From Streptomyces sp. VRA16 Mangrove soil (GTDB lineage Bacteria; Actinomycetota; Actinomycetes; Streptomycetales; Streptomycetaceae): a DNA stretch of 64,000 nt. A program made the translations under genes and the position numbers. The stretch spans positions 930,001 to 994,000 of the forward strand of contig NZ_JAFVLN010000001.1 of NCBI RefSeq assembly GCF_017377775.1, read 5' to 3'. The notes beneath the pieces are model-generated. The model ran no database searches, was not told the origin of the DNA, and saw only the letters and a list, made by a program, of their open reading frames with translations. Within the stretch, counting starts at the first letter, position 1. The number at the start of each line of letters is the position of its first letter. Positions 1-9,047 of this stretch are shown here, one piece after another.

Positions 1-1152
1 CTCGTCGACGAGGGCGCCCTCGACCTGGACACCCCGGTCGCCGACGTCCTGCCGGAGCTGCGCCTCACCGACCCGCAGGTGGCGCGGCAGGTGACGATGC
101 GGCATCTGCTGACCCACACCAGCGGCATCGACGGGGACGTGTTCACCGACACCGGGCGCGGCGACGACTGCCTGGAGCGATTCGTCGGCCAGTTGGACGA
201 GGCCGCGCAGAACCATCCGCTGGGGGCGACCTTCTCGTACTGCAACTCCGGGTTCGTGCTCGCCGGTCGGGTCATCGAGAAGCTGACCGGCACGAGTTGG
301 GACCGTGCGTTGCACGAGAGGCTGTGCGCGCCGCTCGGCCTCGAGCACACCGTCACGCTGCCGGAAGAGGCGCTGCGCTTCCGCACCGCCATGGGCCATG
401 ACGCGGAGGGCGACCAGCCACCCCGCCCGGTCCCCGTCTGGGGCTTGCCGCGCTCCCAAGGACCGGCCGGCCTGATCACCGCCACGGCCGAGGACGTCCT
501 CGCCTTCGCCCGCCTGCACATGACGGGTGGCACCGCCCCGGACGGCGCGCGGCTGCTCTCGCAGCGTTCGGCGCAGGCGATGGCCGAGCGGCAGGTCGAG
601 CTGCCGGACCCGCTCTCGCTCGGGGATTCCTGGGGGCTCGGCTGGATCCGCTTCGGCTGGGACGGCCGCAGACTGATCGGGCACGACGGGGCCACGCTCG
701 GGCAGGCGGCGTTCCTGCGGGTGCTGCCCGAGCAGGACCTGGCCGTCACGCTGCTCACCAACGGCGGTGCGGCAAAGGACCTGTACCGGGAACTGTTCGG
801 GGAGATCTTCGCCGAGCTCGCCGGGGTGGCCGTGCCGCAACCTCCGCAGCCACCGGCCGTACCCGTGTCCGTGGACGCACGCCGACACCTCGGGCGGTAC
901 GAGCGGGCCGGAACCCGCATCGACGTCCTCCAACGCGCGGACGGGCTGCGGCTGCGGCACACCACGACCGGGCCGCTCGCACACCTGGTGGCGGAGCCGG
1001 TTCTGGAGACCGTGCTGGTGCCTGTCTCGGACAGCCAGTTTCTCGTGCGGTACGCCGACAGCCCGTCCTGGATCCCGGTGACGTTCACCTCGCTGCCCAC
1101 CGGCGAAAGCTTTGTGCACCACGGCATGCGCGCGACCCCGAAGGTGTCCTGA
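1..1152 (+). CDS. Serine hydrolase, class C beta-lactamase/DD-peptidase family (5' partial)
   Basis: The reading frame is open from base 1, so the start lies outside the window; 383 residues are visible. The fold is the penicillin-binding/beta-lactamase-like serine hydrolase family (PF00144). The YxN motif is YCN (visible residues 80-82) and the third-box HxG motif is HDG (228-230). The SxxK nucleophile box would lie just upstream of the window. Segments such as RHLLTHTSGI are typical of the family. About 110 C-terminal residues form an extra beta-rich domain, as often seen in secreted esterase or peptidase members. Substrate cannot be told from sequence. It ends in a strong hairpin shared with the convergent amidohydrolase gene. 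Confidence 0.85.
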   Translation, partial: LVDEGALDLDTPVADVLPELRLTDPQVARQVTMRHLLTHTSGIDGDVFTDTGRGDDCLERFVGQLDEAAQNHPLGATFSYCNSGFVLAGRVIEKLTGTSWDRALHERLCAPLGLEHTVTLPEEALRFRTAMGHDAEGDQPPRPVPVWGLPRSQGPAGLITATAEDVLAFARLHMTGGTAPDGARLLSQRSAQAMAERQVELPDPLSLGDSWGLGWIRFGWDGRRLIGHDGATLGQAAFLRVLPEQDLAVTLLTNGGAAKDLYRELFGEIFAELAGVAVPQPPQPPAVPVSVDARRHLGRYERAGTRIDVLQRADGLRLRHTTTGPLAHLVAEPVLETVLVPVSDSQFLVRYADSPSWIPVTFTSLPTGESFVHHGMRATPKVS

Positions 1153-1168
1153 CACGCCTTCGGGGTCG
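1133..1168. terminator. Intergenic hairpin terminator
   Basis: Perfect 12-bp arms (CGACCCCGAAGG and its complement) flank a 12-nt loop that contains the stop codon of the serine hydrolase. It lies between convergent genes and has no clear U-tract, as is common in Streptomyces. Confidence 0.7.
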
Positions 1169-1174
1169 TCGTGC

Positions 1175-1196
1175 GACGGCCGGAACTCCGGCCGTC
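1175..1196. terminator. Second hairpin at the convergent junction
   Basis: 10-bp arms (GACGGCCGGA and its complement) with a 2-nt loop abut the stop codon of the minus-strand amidohydrolase gene. Together with the hairpin at 1133-1168 it gives each convergent gene its own terminator. Confidence 0.6.
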
Positions 1197-2640
1197 AGTG
1201 CGCTCCGTTCACACAGCTCGGGCAGCCCGGCAGGCGAGCTCCGTGATGGAGGGACCGCTTGTAGCGAGCCTCTTCGTCGAGCGGGCCGGGCAGCTCCGCG
1301 GTCAACAGCGGCCGCTCCGGGAGCGCTTCGAGGTCCACCAACGCGCCGTCCTTCACGACTGCGTGAATGCTTCGGTAGTTCTTGGCGCCCTGCAACGGAT
1401 CCGCGTCGAGCACGACCATGTCGGCGATCTTGCCCACTTCGAGTGTTCCGAGATCATCCTCGACCTTGTAGGCCCTGGCGATGTTCCGGGTCGCCGCGTG
1501 CAGCAGGCCCATCGGCGACATGCCTTTTTCTTCCATGGCCCGCAGCCAGACGAAGTGACCTGTCGCCAGTCGGCCCAGAGCTTCGTCCTCGGGCAGTCCG
1601 TTCCAACTGGCCTTGATCATCGGTTCCTGCATGACCTCCGGGGCGAAGATGCCTCCGTCGTTCGCGAGGAGGATCATCGCGTCGGACTCGATGAGGCGGC
1701 GCGTATTCGCGTCCGACGCCTTCCATATCGTCCACTCGAAATCCGAGACGCTCTGCTTCAGAGCCTCCCTTCCGCTGTCGGTCAGCGGAAAGACGACGGC
1801 ACCACAGTTGTGCCGTGACATGAGTTCGAGGGTCTCGCCCGGGATCTCCACAGGTCCTGTCATGTTGCAGTGCTGCACGAGGTCGCAGCCCGCCTCGATC
1901 GCCATCCGCAGGCCCTCGACCGACTGGGCGTGCGCCTGGGCGGTCAATCCTGCGCGATGAGCCTGTTCGACGATGGCGCGTTGCGTTCGCTCGGAGAACT
2001 GGATGAAGGCGCCGGCCGAGGTCCCACCGTGTTCGTTCGCCGCGTACTTGACGAAGTCGATGCCGTGCTCGATGTACGTGCGGACCTCTTCCCCCACCGC
2101 CTCGGGCGTCAGCCACATCAGATGCCGCCCGGTGTTCTCGACCCACGTCGCGTTCACGCGGTCGACGAAATGAGAGCTGCCGACCCCGGGGATCCTCGCG
2201 TCGAAGTCAGGCGAGAACGGGCCGTCGAACCCGATGATGTTCCCGGCGCAGCGCACGCGGCTGCCCACGACCTCGCCCCGGTCGATCCTGTCGCGGACCG
2301 TCATGAGCGCGCGCCGCGGCCCCCATGTGTCGAACACCGTCGTCATTCCGCTCTTGAGCGCGACCTGGGCGGCCTCGACGATCAACTCCTCGTATCTTCC
2401 CTCGTACCGGACCAGCGTCTCGAAGAGGATGTTGACGAGTAGATGCACATTGGCGTTCATCAACCCGGGGATGATGAACTTTCCACTGAAATCGACCACT
2501 TCGGTGTCCGGCAGAACCGGAATCTCGGCCGGTCGGCCGATCGCCACGATGCGACCGTCGTCCACCAGGATCGACCGGCCTTCGATTCCCTTTTCGGAGA
2601 CACCGTCGATGACGGTGGCACCGGTCAACAGGAGTGACAT
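1195..2640 (-). CDS. Amidohydrolase family protein with an altered first metal motif
   Basis: A 481-residue metal-dependent amidohydrolase of the imidazolonepropionase/prolidase-like group. Visible elements are an N-terminal beta-sandwich, PGLMNANVHL at 58-67, a candidate carboxylated Lys199 (FVKYA), metal-binding His237 and His257, and catalytic Asp328 (ANDGG). The usual HxH after strand 1 is NxH (Asn64, His66). The start is the ATG at 2640, behind a purine-rich GAAAGAGAG; a longer open frame exists but has no family similarity. It is the last gene of a minus-strand set with the M19 protein (97 bp upstream) and the MFS carrier, so it may act on an imported amide or peptide-like compound. Substrate unknown. 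Confidence 0.8.
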   Translation of the reverse strand: MSLLLTGATVIDGVSEKGIEGRSILVDDGRIVAIGRPAEIPVLPDTEVVDFSGKFIIPGLMNANVHLLVNILFETLVRYEGRYEELIVEAAQVALKSGMTTVFDTWGPRRALMTVRDRIDRGEVVGSRVRCAGNIIGFDGPFSPDFDARIPGVGSSHFVDRVNATWVENTGRHLMWLTPEAVGEEVRTYIEHGIDFVKYAANEHGGTSAGAFIQFSERTQRAIVEQAHRAGLTAQAHAQSVEGLRMAIEAGCDLVQHCNMTGPVEIPGETLELMSRHNCGAVVFPLTDSGREALKQSVSDFEWTIWKASDANTRRLIESDAMILLANDGGIFAPEVMQEPMIKASWNGLPEDEALGRLATGHFVWLRAMEEKGMSPMGLLHAATRNIARAYKVEDDLGTLEVGKIADMVVLDADPLQGAKNYRSIHAVVKDGALVDLEALPERPLLTAELPGPLDEEARYKRSLHHGARLPGCPSCVNGAH

Positions 2641-2737
2641 GTTCTCTCTTTCAAGGCCGACTGCGTCTTTCTGAGAGGCGCAGCACGTCGGACAAAAACT
2701 GGCTTCTCGATGCCGCCCAAAGAGCTTCGGTGGGCGA

Positions 2738-3745
2738 TCAGCGCCACACCGTCTGCGCCACGCGGAGGAAATTCTCACCGAGGATTCCGCGGACGGCCTC
2801 GGGCGGATATCCGCGGTCTGCCAACGCCGCCGCGATGGCGGGCAGTCGCTCCGGCTCGATGAAATCGATGCGATCCCACTGCCCGTAGCTCGACGGAAAC
2901 AGGTCCGGATTCTGGGTCAGTTCATCGTTGACGTCGTCGGTGGCGAAGCAGAAGTCCAGGCCGAGCCCCACGTGCTCCCAGCCGACCAGATCGACAGCGT
3001 GATCGACGTGGCGGACGAGCGCTTCGGTGCTCGTGTCGTTGTCGCCCAGGAAGATCCCGACGCCGTTGATCCCGATGACACCGCCCGTCGCGGCGCATGC
3101 CTGGATCTGGTCGTCCCACACGTTGCGCTCGTGGTCGTGGACGGCCCGTACCGCAGAGTGGGACAGCACGACCGGTGCCGTCGATGTGGCGAAGATGTCC
3201 ATCGACGTGCGGTAGGAACAGTGGGTGGCGTCGACGACCATGCCCACCCGGTTCATCTCGGTCACTACTTCTCGGCCGTAGTCGGTCAGACCGTCGTCGA
3301 GGTCGTCATGGCAGCCCGATCCGGCGGCATTGCGCTGGTTGTAGGTGAGCAGCATGGTCCGCACGCCGAGGTCGTAGTACGTCTGCACGGTGTCGATGCG
3401 GCCGCCCAGGGGACGGGTGTCCTCCAGGTCGAACGCGACCGCGAGACGCCCGGTGGCCTTGGCCCGGCGTACGTCGTCCGCCGAGGTGGCCATGACGTAG
3501 CGGTCAGGGTGCATGAGCACGTGACGGCGGAACGCGGACAGGACCCGGACCGTGTCGGCGATGTCGTGTGGCGCGTAACCGACGTTCACCGACACGAATG
3601 AAGCTCCCGCCTTCGCGTAACGCCACAACTCGTCGACGCGGGTGTCCGGGTCGAGCGGAAGGCAGCAATGCTGCTCCCACACCAGCGCTCGGGCGTACTC
3701 GGCCGCGAATCCGGGCTGCTGCTCCGTCGCGTACTCCTGCTTCAT
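2738..3745 (-). CDS. Membrane dipeptidase-like (M19) protein with HxC instead of HxD
   Basis: 335 residues with the renal-dipeptidase fold. Conserved blocks are FDLEDT (bridging Glu108), EMNRVGMVVDATH (His175) and VVLSHSAVRA (His196), followed by RNVWDD. The first zinc motif, normally HxD, reads HCC (His26, Cys28). The start ATG at 3745 gives the usual family N-terminus; the frame stays open further upstream without similarity. M19 enzymes cleave dipeptides with a small or D-residue at the C-terminus, and some relatives cleave cyclic imides or lactams. Located between an MFS carrier and an amidohydrolase on the same strand. Family is certain; activity is uncertain because of the altered ligand. 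Confidence 0.8.
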   Translation of the reverse strand: MKQEYATEQQPGFAAEYARALVWEQHCCLPLDPDTRVDELWRYAKAGASFVSVNVGYAPHDIADTVRVLSAFRRHVLMHPDRYVMATSADDVRRAKATGRLAVAFDLEDTRPLGGRIDTVQTYYDLGVRTMLLTYNQRNAAGSGCHDDLDDGLTDYGREVVTEMNRVGMVVDATHCSYRTSMDIFATSTAPVVLSHSAVRAVHDHERNVWDDQIQACAATGGVIGINGVGIFLGDNDTSTEALVRHVDHAVDLVGWEHVGLGLDFCFATDDVNDELTQNPDLFPSSYGQWDRIDFIEPERLPAIAAALADRGYPPEAVRGILGENFLRVAQTVWR

Positions 3746-4015
3746 GGATCTCCCAGAGGCGATAGGCGGGTCTCGGCCGAATGCTAGGACCGCGTGAGAC
3801 GGCAGGCGAGCGGCAGTTGTCGTGCGGAACGCGAGGCTCGTTCGACTGCTGTAGAAAACTGTCGCCCGCCATGGAGGGGCGCGTCGGCGAGTGCTCCGTT
3901 GTTTTGGCCCGTGGGGTTGCGGCGCAGCGCGGAGACGAGGCAGGAGACGCCGCAAAGGAAGGTGCATCCGAGCCCGTGGCCTGCAGTGGCCGCGGGCCCA
4001 TGCGGAGGCCGGCGC

Positions 4016-5482
4016 TTACGAGCCTGGCACCGGATCTGGCACCCTGCTCGCCGTGGGGCGGCTGGGTGCCGGGGCGCGGCCGGGCATGAAAGCGACGATC
4101 ACGAGCGGGAGGACGGCCAGGATCGCGGCGAGCAGGAATCCGAATCGGAAGCTGCCTTCGGTGGGCAGACCGTTGACCTGATCCGTGCTGCTGGACAGCG
4201 CGGCGGCCGAGATCTGCACGCCGATCGCCGCACCGATCCCGCGCGCGACCATGTTGACCGAACTGGCGACACCGGTGTCGGCCGGATCCACCGACGCGAT
4301 GGTGCCGGCGTACAGCGCGGTACCGGCGGCTCCGACGCCGATCCCGACGGCCACGATCAGACTGAGGACGACGTGCCATGGGGCGCTGTGCCAGACCGCG
4401 GCGAAGAGCAGCCCGGCGGCGGTGACGAGCAGCGCCGCGGTGACGACCAGGCGAGACCCGAACCAGCGGACCAACTGCCCGGACAGCGGCCCGACGAACA
4501 TCGCGCAGAGGTACGCCGGGAACAGGTAGAGGCTGACCTGGCTGGTGGAGGCGGTGAAACCGAACCCGGCCACTTTCGACGGCATCGCGAGCAACTGCGG
4601 GAACAGGTACGCCGGGACGGCGGACCCCGCGCCGACGACGCCCGCGACAACGACCGAACTCCACACGCCGCGCCGCCCGAGGAGACGGAGGTCGATCAGA
4701 GGTGAGCCGGCCCGCCGCTCCACGGCCACCCAGCAGGCTCCGCTGACGAGCGTGACGGCGAACAGCGTCAAGGATTCGGTGGACAGCCATCCGGTGCGGG
4801 GGATCCGGGAGAGATCGAACGTGAGCGCGCCGAGTGCGACGGCCAGCAGCAGTGCGCCCGGCCAGTCCAGCTTCTCCCGTCCCTCGTGTCGGACGGCGGA
4901 CGACCTGCGCTGAGGCAGGGCGAACTGCGCGGCGACGGCCAGGGCGGCCACCAGCAGGGTGGGCAGCAGGAAGACCCAACGGCGGGACATGGCGTCCGCG
5001 ATCGGGCCCGCGGCCACGATCCCCAGGCCGGTGCCCGCGATGAAGGGCCCCGTGACCAGTCCGACGGCGAGCGCCACGCGCTCCCGCACGTACTCCCTCA
5101 CCAGCGTGAACGCGACCGGCAGAATGCCGACGCCGATGCCCTGGAGCGTCTGGCCCACCAGCATCACAGGCAGGGAGTCGGCGAAGGCCGATATACCGGC
5201 GCCCGCGACGATGATCCAGGTCATCACGAGCAGCATGCGGCGCCCGCCGAAGTTGTCGGCGAGCTTCGCCGTGATCGGGCCCGTGACCGAGCCGCTGAGG
5301 ACCAGAGTTGTGGTGAGCAGCGCCGCCTGCGCCGCAGTGAGGGTCAACTCGCGCTGCAGGAGCGGAAGCACGGGGATGGGGACGTTCTCCAGAGCGCCGA
5401 CGGCGACGGCGAGTACGGCCAGCACAGCCATGCCCGCTCGGGGAAGACTGCGCTGACCTGAGTGTGGTGCGGAATCGGGCAC
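4016..5482 (-). CDS. MFS transporter, drug:H+ antiporter (DHA) type
   Basis: A 488-residue polytopic membrane protein with many hydrophobic helices starting at residue 18 (MAVLAVLAVAVGAL). The loop after helix 2 reads AKLADNFGGRRML, the MFS motif A, and a second such loop follows later. I chose the GTG at 5482 because a perfect GGAGG lies 5 nt upstream; the ATG at 5431 would cut into helix 1, and the long open extension further upstream is arginine-rich with no similarity. It heads a probable minus-strand unit with the M19 and amidohydrolase genes, although a 270-bp gap before the M19 gene may hold a second promoter. The substrate could be a drug or a catabolite. Confidence 0.8.
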   Translation of the reverse strand: MPDSAPHSGQRSLPRAGMAVLAVLAVAVGALENVPIPVLPLLQRELTLTAAQAALLTTTLVLSGSVTGPITAKLADNFGGRRMLLVMTWIIVAGAGISAFADSLPVMLVGQTLQGIGVGILPVAFTLVREYVRERVALAVGLVTGPFIAGTGLGIVAAGPIADAMSRRWVFLLPTLLVAALAVAAQFALPQRRSSAVRHEGREKLDWPGALLLAVALGALTFDLSRIPRTGWLSTESLTLFAVTLVSGACWVAVERRAGSPLIDLRLLGRRGVWSSVVVAGVVGAGSAVPAYLFPQLLAMPSKVAGFGFTASTSQVSLYLFPAYLCAMFVGPLSGQLVRWFGSRLVVTAALLVTAAGLLFAAVWHSAPWHVVLSLIVAVGIGVGAAGTALYAGTIASVDPADTGVASSVNMVARGIGAAIGVQISAAALSSSTDQVNGLPTEGSFRFGFLLAAILAVLPLVIVAFMPGRAPAPSRPTASRVPDPVPGS

Positions 5483-6235
5483 GACGGCCTCCAGGAAGGA
5501 GCGGGGACGAGGAAGAAGCGGGGACGCGGGAGCACCCGCCTGCGGTAGCGGGATTTCTGGCGTGACACTCGGGCGCCGGAGACGACTGCGCCTCCGTCGG
5601 CCGGTCCGGCCCGCTCCTCGTACGTGAGCGAGGGCGCCGCGGAAGTGCTCATGGCCGTCCGCCGCATGCGTGACAGATATGTCATGGCTGGAAAGCGTGA
5701 CGGCGGGGGCTTCGTTCAACAATCGACACACGTCGGAGTTCGCGTCACGAAAGTCGGTCAACTGTCGCACCGTGTGCGGGGAAGCCGGGGCCTGTGGGGG
5801 TGACGTCCATCAAGGGGAGGGGCAGCGTGCGTGAGGTTGTTCGCGCTACTTTCCGCGCAAGCGTCAAGCTGTCGCACGGAGAGCACACAACGCACTCACT
5901 GCACAAGGGGCGTTCTGTCCGACACGTTGCTCGCACACAGCTGAACTGCATGAAGTCCACGTTTTTTGGTTCCACATGTTTCGCGATGACCCGTCATGTG
6001 GAATGCGTTGCGATCCTTGAGCCTGCCGAAAAGGGTCGCTGAACTGTGTTTTCGGCGAGTGTGCGTTACGGGCGATCTCTTGACGCATGTTCGCCGCATG
6101 TTCGACGGAGATGTGACGCACCTGACCCGCGTTCTGACGATTCGTCAGGAAGCCTGCTGCTCAGGCGGCCTTGCGTCAGGTCTGCTCTGTGGCTGGCGTT
6201 CGGACGAAACGGCGCGGAATGGGGTTGAGTCCTGA
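5483..6235. other. Gene-free region, less GC-rich than surroundings
   Basis: No open frame here has the codon bias of the neighbouring genes, and base composition is visibly less G/C-rich. It should carry the promoter of the MFS gene near its left end. It contains the inverted repeat at 5970-6003 and ends beside the IS5 scar, which suggests it is transferred or decayed DNA. Confidence 0.5.
5970..6003. repeat. 9-bp perfect inverted repeat
   Basis: TTCCACATG at 5970-5978 is the exact complement of CATGTGGAA at 5995-6003, with a 16-nt spacer, preceded by a T-run. It could be a regulator site or a hairpin; no gene adjoins it. Confidence 0.5.
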
Positions 6236-6382
6236 CTACGGTCTGGCCGTGCCGGTGAAGTCTCCGGAGGGGCAGGTGACGGCCCAGGCCGCCTCGATCA
6301 TCTGAAAGATCTCGCCCACCGCGGCCTGCGGATCGGCCGCCTCACGGGCCAGCGAATAGGCGTCGACGCTCCAGCTCACCGT
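6236..6382 (-). pseudogene. 3' remnant of an unrecognised gene cut by the IS5 scar
   Basis: About 48 codons ending in TAG read as plausible protein (VDAYSLAREAADPQAA, then FQMIEAAW) with the third-position bias of real Streptomyces genes. The similarity to coding sequence stops where the transposase tail begins on the other strand. I do not recognise the family. The likely story is a gene interrupted by an insertion sequence that later decayed. Confidence 0.3.
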
Positions 6383-6584
6383 GCAGATCGTCAAGCGCAG
6401 TGACGACGTATCGGGGTCCATGGTGCTACCGAGGCGCTGGTGCGTGGAGCGCACGTTCGCCTGGCTGTTCCGCTCGCGCCGCTTGGTAAGCGACTACGAG
6501 ACGCTGCCAGCCGTCCGCGAGCAGATGGTGCTGTGGTCGATGACGATGCTCATGATCCGACAGCTGGCCCGTCGGCGAGGGTGA
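6375..6584 (+). pseudogene. IS5-family transposase, C-terminal remnant
   Basis: The frame reads the conserved end of IS5-type DDE transposases: VQIVKRSDD, then LPRRWCVERTFAWL with the signature Arg/Glu motif, RRLVSDYE, and a final helix ending LARRRG before TGA. Only about 70 residues remain and there is no start, no upstream DDE portion and no recognisable terminal inverted repeat. It is a relic, not an active element. Confidence 0.75.
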
Positions 6585-6965
6585 ACCGGCCCGGGGCCGA
6601 CTCTGTCGCCGAGCCGCGGTCCGCGAGCCGCTTCATCTTCGATCGCTCGCCCTCCACGCCGGCCGGCCCTGCCGGGGGGCCGGGGCCACGATCTGACCGC
6701 CGTCTGTCCCCACAAGATCGTGCGGATCCGGGGCGGACTCACCGCGGCACAGCGGACCGTAAACCGCACACGCGTCGGCGTCCGCGCGCCGTCGAGCGAG
6801 GCCTGGCCCGCTTGGCATCCCGGCGCGTCTTCCGCGGATCCCGCTGCGGCCCGAATCGAACCAACTGATCGGGCTCTCGGACGGCGACAACGGCTTCCGA
6901 GCACGTGTGCGTGTGCTGGGGTGCAGGGCGCCGGGGGTGCATCCCAGGGCGTGGCACCTGCCGGG
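6585..6965. other. No gene recognised
   Basis: The stretch between the IS5 relic and the AraC-type gene is GC-rich, but its open frames are arginine/proline-rich in every direction and resemble nothing. Probably decayed sequence left by the insertion. Confidence 0.5.
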
Positions 6966-7982
6966 TCATCGCCTGCCGACAGGCCGCGGTGTGCCCGTGT
7001 CCGCGGTCGTGGACATCGGGAAGTTCCGGCGGTAGCGGTCCGGCGTGGTGGCCAGGCGGCGGGAGAAGACGCGATGGAGGGTCTCGCCGTGTCTGTACCC
7101 CACCGTCCTGGCGATGGCGCCCACGGTCAGGGCGGTTGTCTCGAGCAGGCGGCAGGCCGCTTCGAGGCGCAGGCTCTCGACGAGGTCGGCCGGAGTGCTG
7201 CCGGTTTCGGCGCGGAACGCACGGGCGAAGCTCCGCTCGCTCATTCCCGCCCGGCATGCCAGGGCCGCCACGCTCAGGTCCTCGTCGAGGTGGTCGGGCA
7301 GCCAGTCCTGGACGGAGCGGACGGCCGGGGTCCGTGCGGTCTGGGCGCGCATCTGGGCGCTGAACTGGTTCTGGCCGCCGGGGCGTCGGGTGAAGACGAC
7401 GAAACTGCGGGCGATGGACTGTGCCACTTCGGCTCCGTGGTCGTACTCGACCAGGGCCAGGGCGAGATCGATGCTGGCGGTCACTCCTGCCGAGGTCCAC
7501 CGGTCACGGTCGTGCACGTAGATCCGGTCCGGTTCGACCCGCACCCGCGGGTAGCGCTCGGCGAGCTGCCGGGTCGCGGCCCAGTGCGTCGTCGCCCGGT
7601 ACCCGTCGAGCAGCCCGGCTGCGGCCAGCAGCATCGCGCCGGCGCACACCGCGGTGACACGCTGCGAAACCCCGGCGAGCACCGGGAGTTCCCTGACCAC
7701 CTCCTGGGACGCCGAAGGATCGAAGGCTCCGAAGCCGCCGATCACGATCATCGTGTCGATGTCCGTCTCGCCGAGGGCGGCTTCCCGGATCGAGTGCTCG
7801 ACATGGATCTTCAGCCCGCCGGCGACGGTGACGGTCCCTGCCCGCGGCGCTGCCGTCACGATCCGGTAGGCGGTGCTCTCCAACACGGTGTTCGCCGCGT
7901 GGAAAACATCCATCGGACCGGCCAGTTCGGTCAGTTGTATACCGTCGTACGCCACCAGGACGACAGTGCGGGATGAGGCCAT
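6966..7982 (-). CDS. GlxA-type AraC family transcription regulator with DJ-1/PfpI domain
   Basis: 338 residues in two domains. Residues 1-185 are a DJ-1/PfpI amidotransferase-like sensor (VAYDGIQLTELAGPMDVF at 10-27; nucleophile-elbow cysteine AVCAGAM, Cys113). Residues 220-325 are a double AraC helix-turn-helix (LSVAALACRAGMSERSFAR and GYRHGETLHRVFSRR). Such proteins regulate small catabolic or stress genes in response to an unknown ligand. The ATG at 7982 gives the typical N-terminus. It lies 57 bp downstream of an alpha/beta hydrolase gene on the same strand, so the two are probably co-transcribed. Confidence 0.88.
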   Translation of the reverse strand: MASSRTVVLVAYDGIQLTELAGPMDVFHAANTVLESTAYRIVTAAPRAGTVTVAGGLKIHVEHSIREAALGETDIDTMIVIGGFGAFDPSASQEVVRELPVLAGVSQRVTAVCAGAMLLAAAGLLDGYRATTHWAATRQLAERYPRVRVEPDRIYVHDRDRWTSAGVTASIDLALALVEYDHGAEVAQSIARSFVVFTRRPGGQNQFSAQMRAQTARTPAVRSVQDWLPDHLDEDLSVAALACRAGMSERSFARAFRAETGSTPADLVESLRLEAACRLLETTALTVGAIARTVGYRHGETLHRVFSRRLATTPDRYRRNFPMSTTADTGTPRPVGRR

Positions 7983-8038
7983 GGCACCATCATCGCCGCG
8001 AGCACGGGACGCGAAAACCCACCGTCGGCCGGCAGCGG

Positions 8039-8908
8039 TCACGTGGTGTGCCGAACGGCGTCTCGGGTGTGCTCCCGCAGGAAGGCGATGACCAGTTCGG
8101 CCACCCGGTCGCTGGACTGGGCATGCGGGTAGTGTCCGCCGTCCTCGATCACGGCGACCTGCCCCAGCCCTGCGGGCATGGCTGCGACGATGGCCTCGCC
8201 CTCGGCCACCGGGTCGGGGAAGTCCGGGTCCTGGTCGCCCATGATGACCAGCGCCGGGCACCTCACCTCCGGCAGTCGCGCCCCGGCGTCGGCCGGAGTG
8301 GTCCGGCCGGTCTTCATGAACTCCTGCCACCGCCCGGGTCGCCGCAGCGCCGTCATGAGGTCGTCGATCTGCCGCCGGTAGTCGTCGGGCTTGCCGGGAT
8401 ACGCGACATCGAGGTAACTCCGCCACAGGCCATGGGACTTCAGCAATTGCGTCCCGATCAACCGCAGGCCGCCCCGGCGATACCGGCGGACGGTGAGCAG
8501 CGCGCCCACATCGATCTTCGTGACCCTGGTGAACGGATTGATCTCCACGATCGTGGTCACCAGTTCCGGGGCCAGAGCCGCGGCGATGGTGGCGGCGCCA
8601 CCGGACAGGGAGTGCCCGACGATCGTCGCGGGCCCGCCGAAGTGCCGCACGACCCCGAGCAGATCACCGGCGACATCGGTCCGGCTGATGGCGCGCTTCC
8701 CCGTCACCGAGGCCCAGCCGGTACTGGACTCCCCGTGCCCCCGCATGTCGGCGTTCACCACCCGGTACCCCGCGTCGACCAGCACGGGCACCAGATGCCG
8801 GAAGTCTGCGCGCCAGGTCCCCATGCCGTGGGAAAGCACCACGAGCGGGCCCTCGCCGACCACGTCACAGGCGATGCGCCCGCCCTCGAGTTCCACGAAC
8901 TCCGTCAT
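8039..8908 (-). CDS. Alpha/beta hydrolase
   Basis: 289 residues with a classic alpha/beta hydrolase core: oxyanion-hole HGMG near 27-30, DMRGHGES at 54-61, nucleophile elbow GHSLSG (Ser100), an acid in the MGDQDPDF region, and the catalytic histidine in DGGHYPH near the C-terminus. No signal peptide, so cytoplasmic. The start is the ATG at 8908; a long open extension upstream is non-coding in character. Co-directional with the GlxA-type regulator downstream. Substrate unknown; esterase, epoxide or lactone hydrolase are all possible. Confidence 0.85.
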   Translation of the reverse strand: MTEFVELEGGRIACDVVGEGPLVVLSHGMGTWRADFRHLVPVLVDAGYRVVNADMRGHGESSTGWASVTGKRAISRTDVAGDLLGVVRHFGGPATIVGHSLSGGAATIAAALAPELVTTIVEINPFTRVTKIDVGALLTVRRYRRGGLRLIGTQLLKSHGLWRSYLDVAYPGKPDDYRRQIDDLMTALRRPGRWQEFMKTGRTTPADAGARLPEVRCPALVIMGDQDPDFPDPVAEGEAIVAAMPAGLGQVAVIEDGGHYPHAQSSDRVAELVIAFLREHTRDAVRHTT

Positions 8909-9047
8909 GTGCCACACCTTCCGTCGGCCACCCACCGCCGCGAGACCCGCGGCACACCGATTCAAGACCCCCGCACCCCACGGCAGCGAGCACCGGGCAG
9001 GGACGATCAGGCAGCTGGCTGTTCTGGTCAGAGACTGACGGGAACAG

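Noticed and set aside
5483..5770. N-terminal extension of the MFS gene, or a frameshifted true start near 5650
   Set aside because: A perfect GGAGG 5 nt before the GTG at 5482 and a normal first helix make the longer forms unnecessary.
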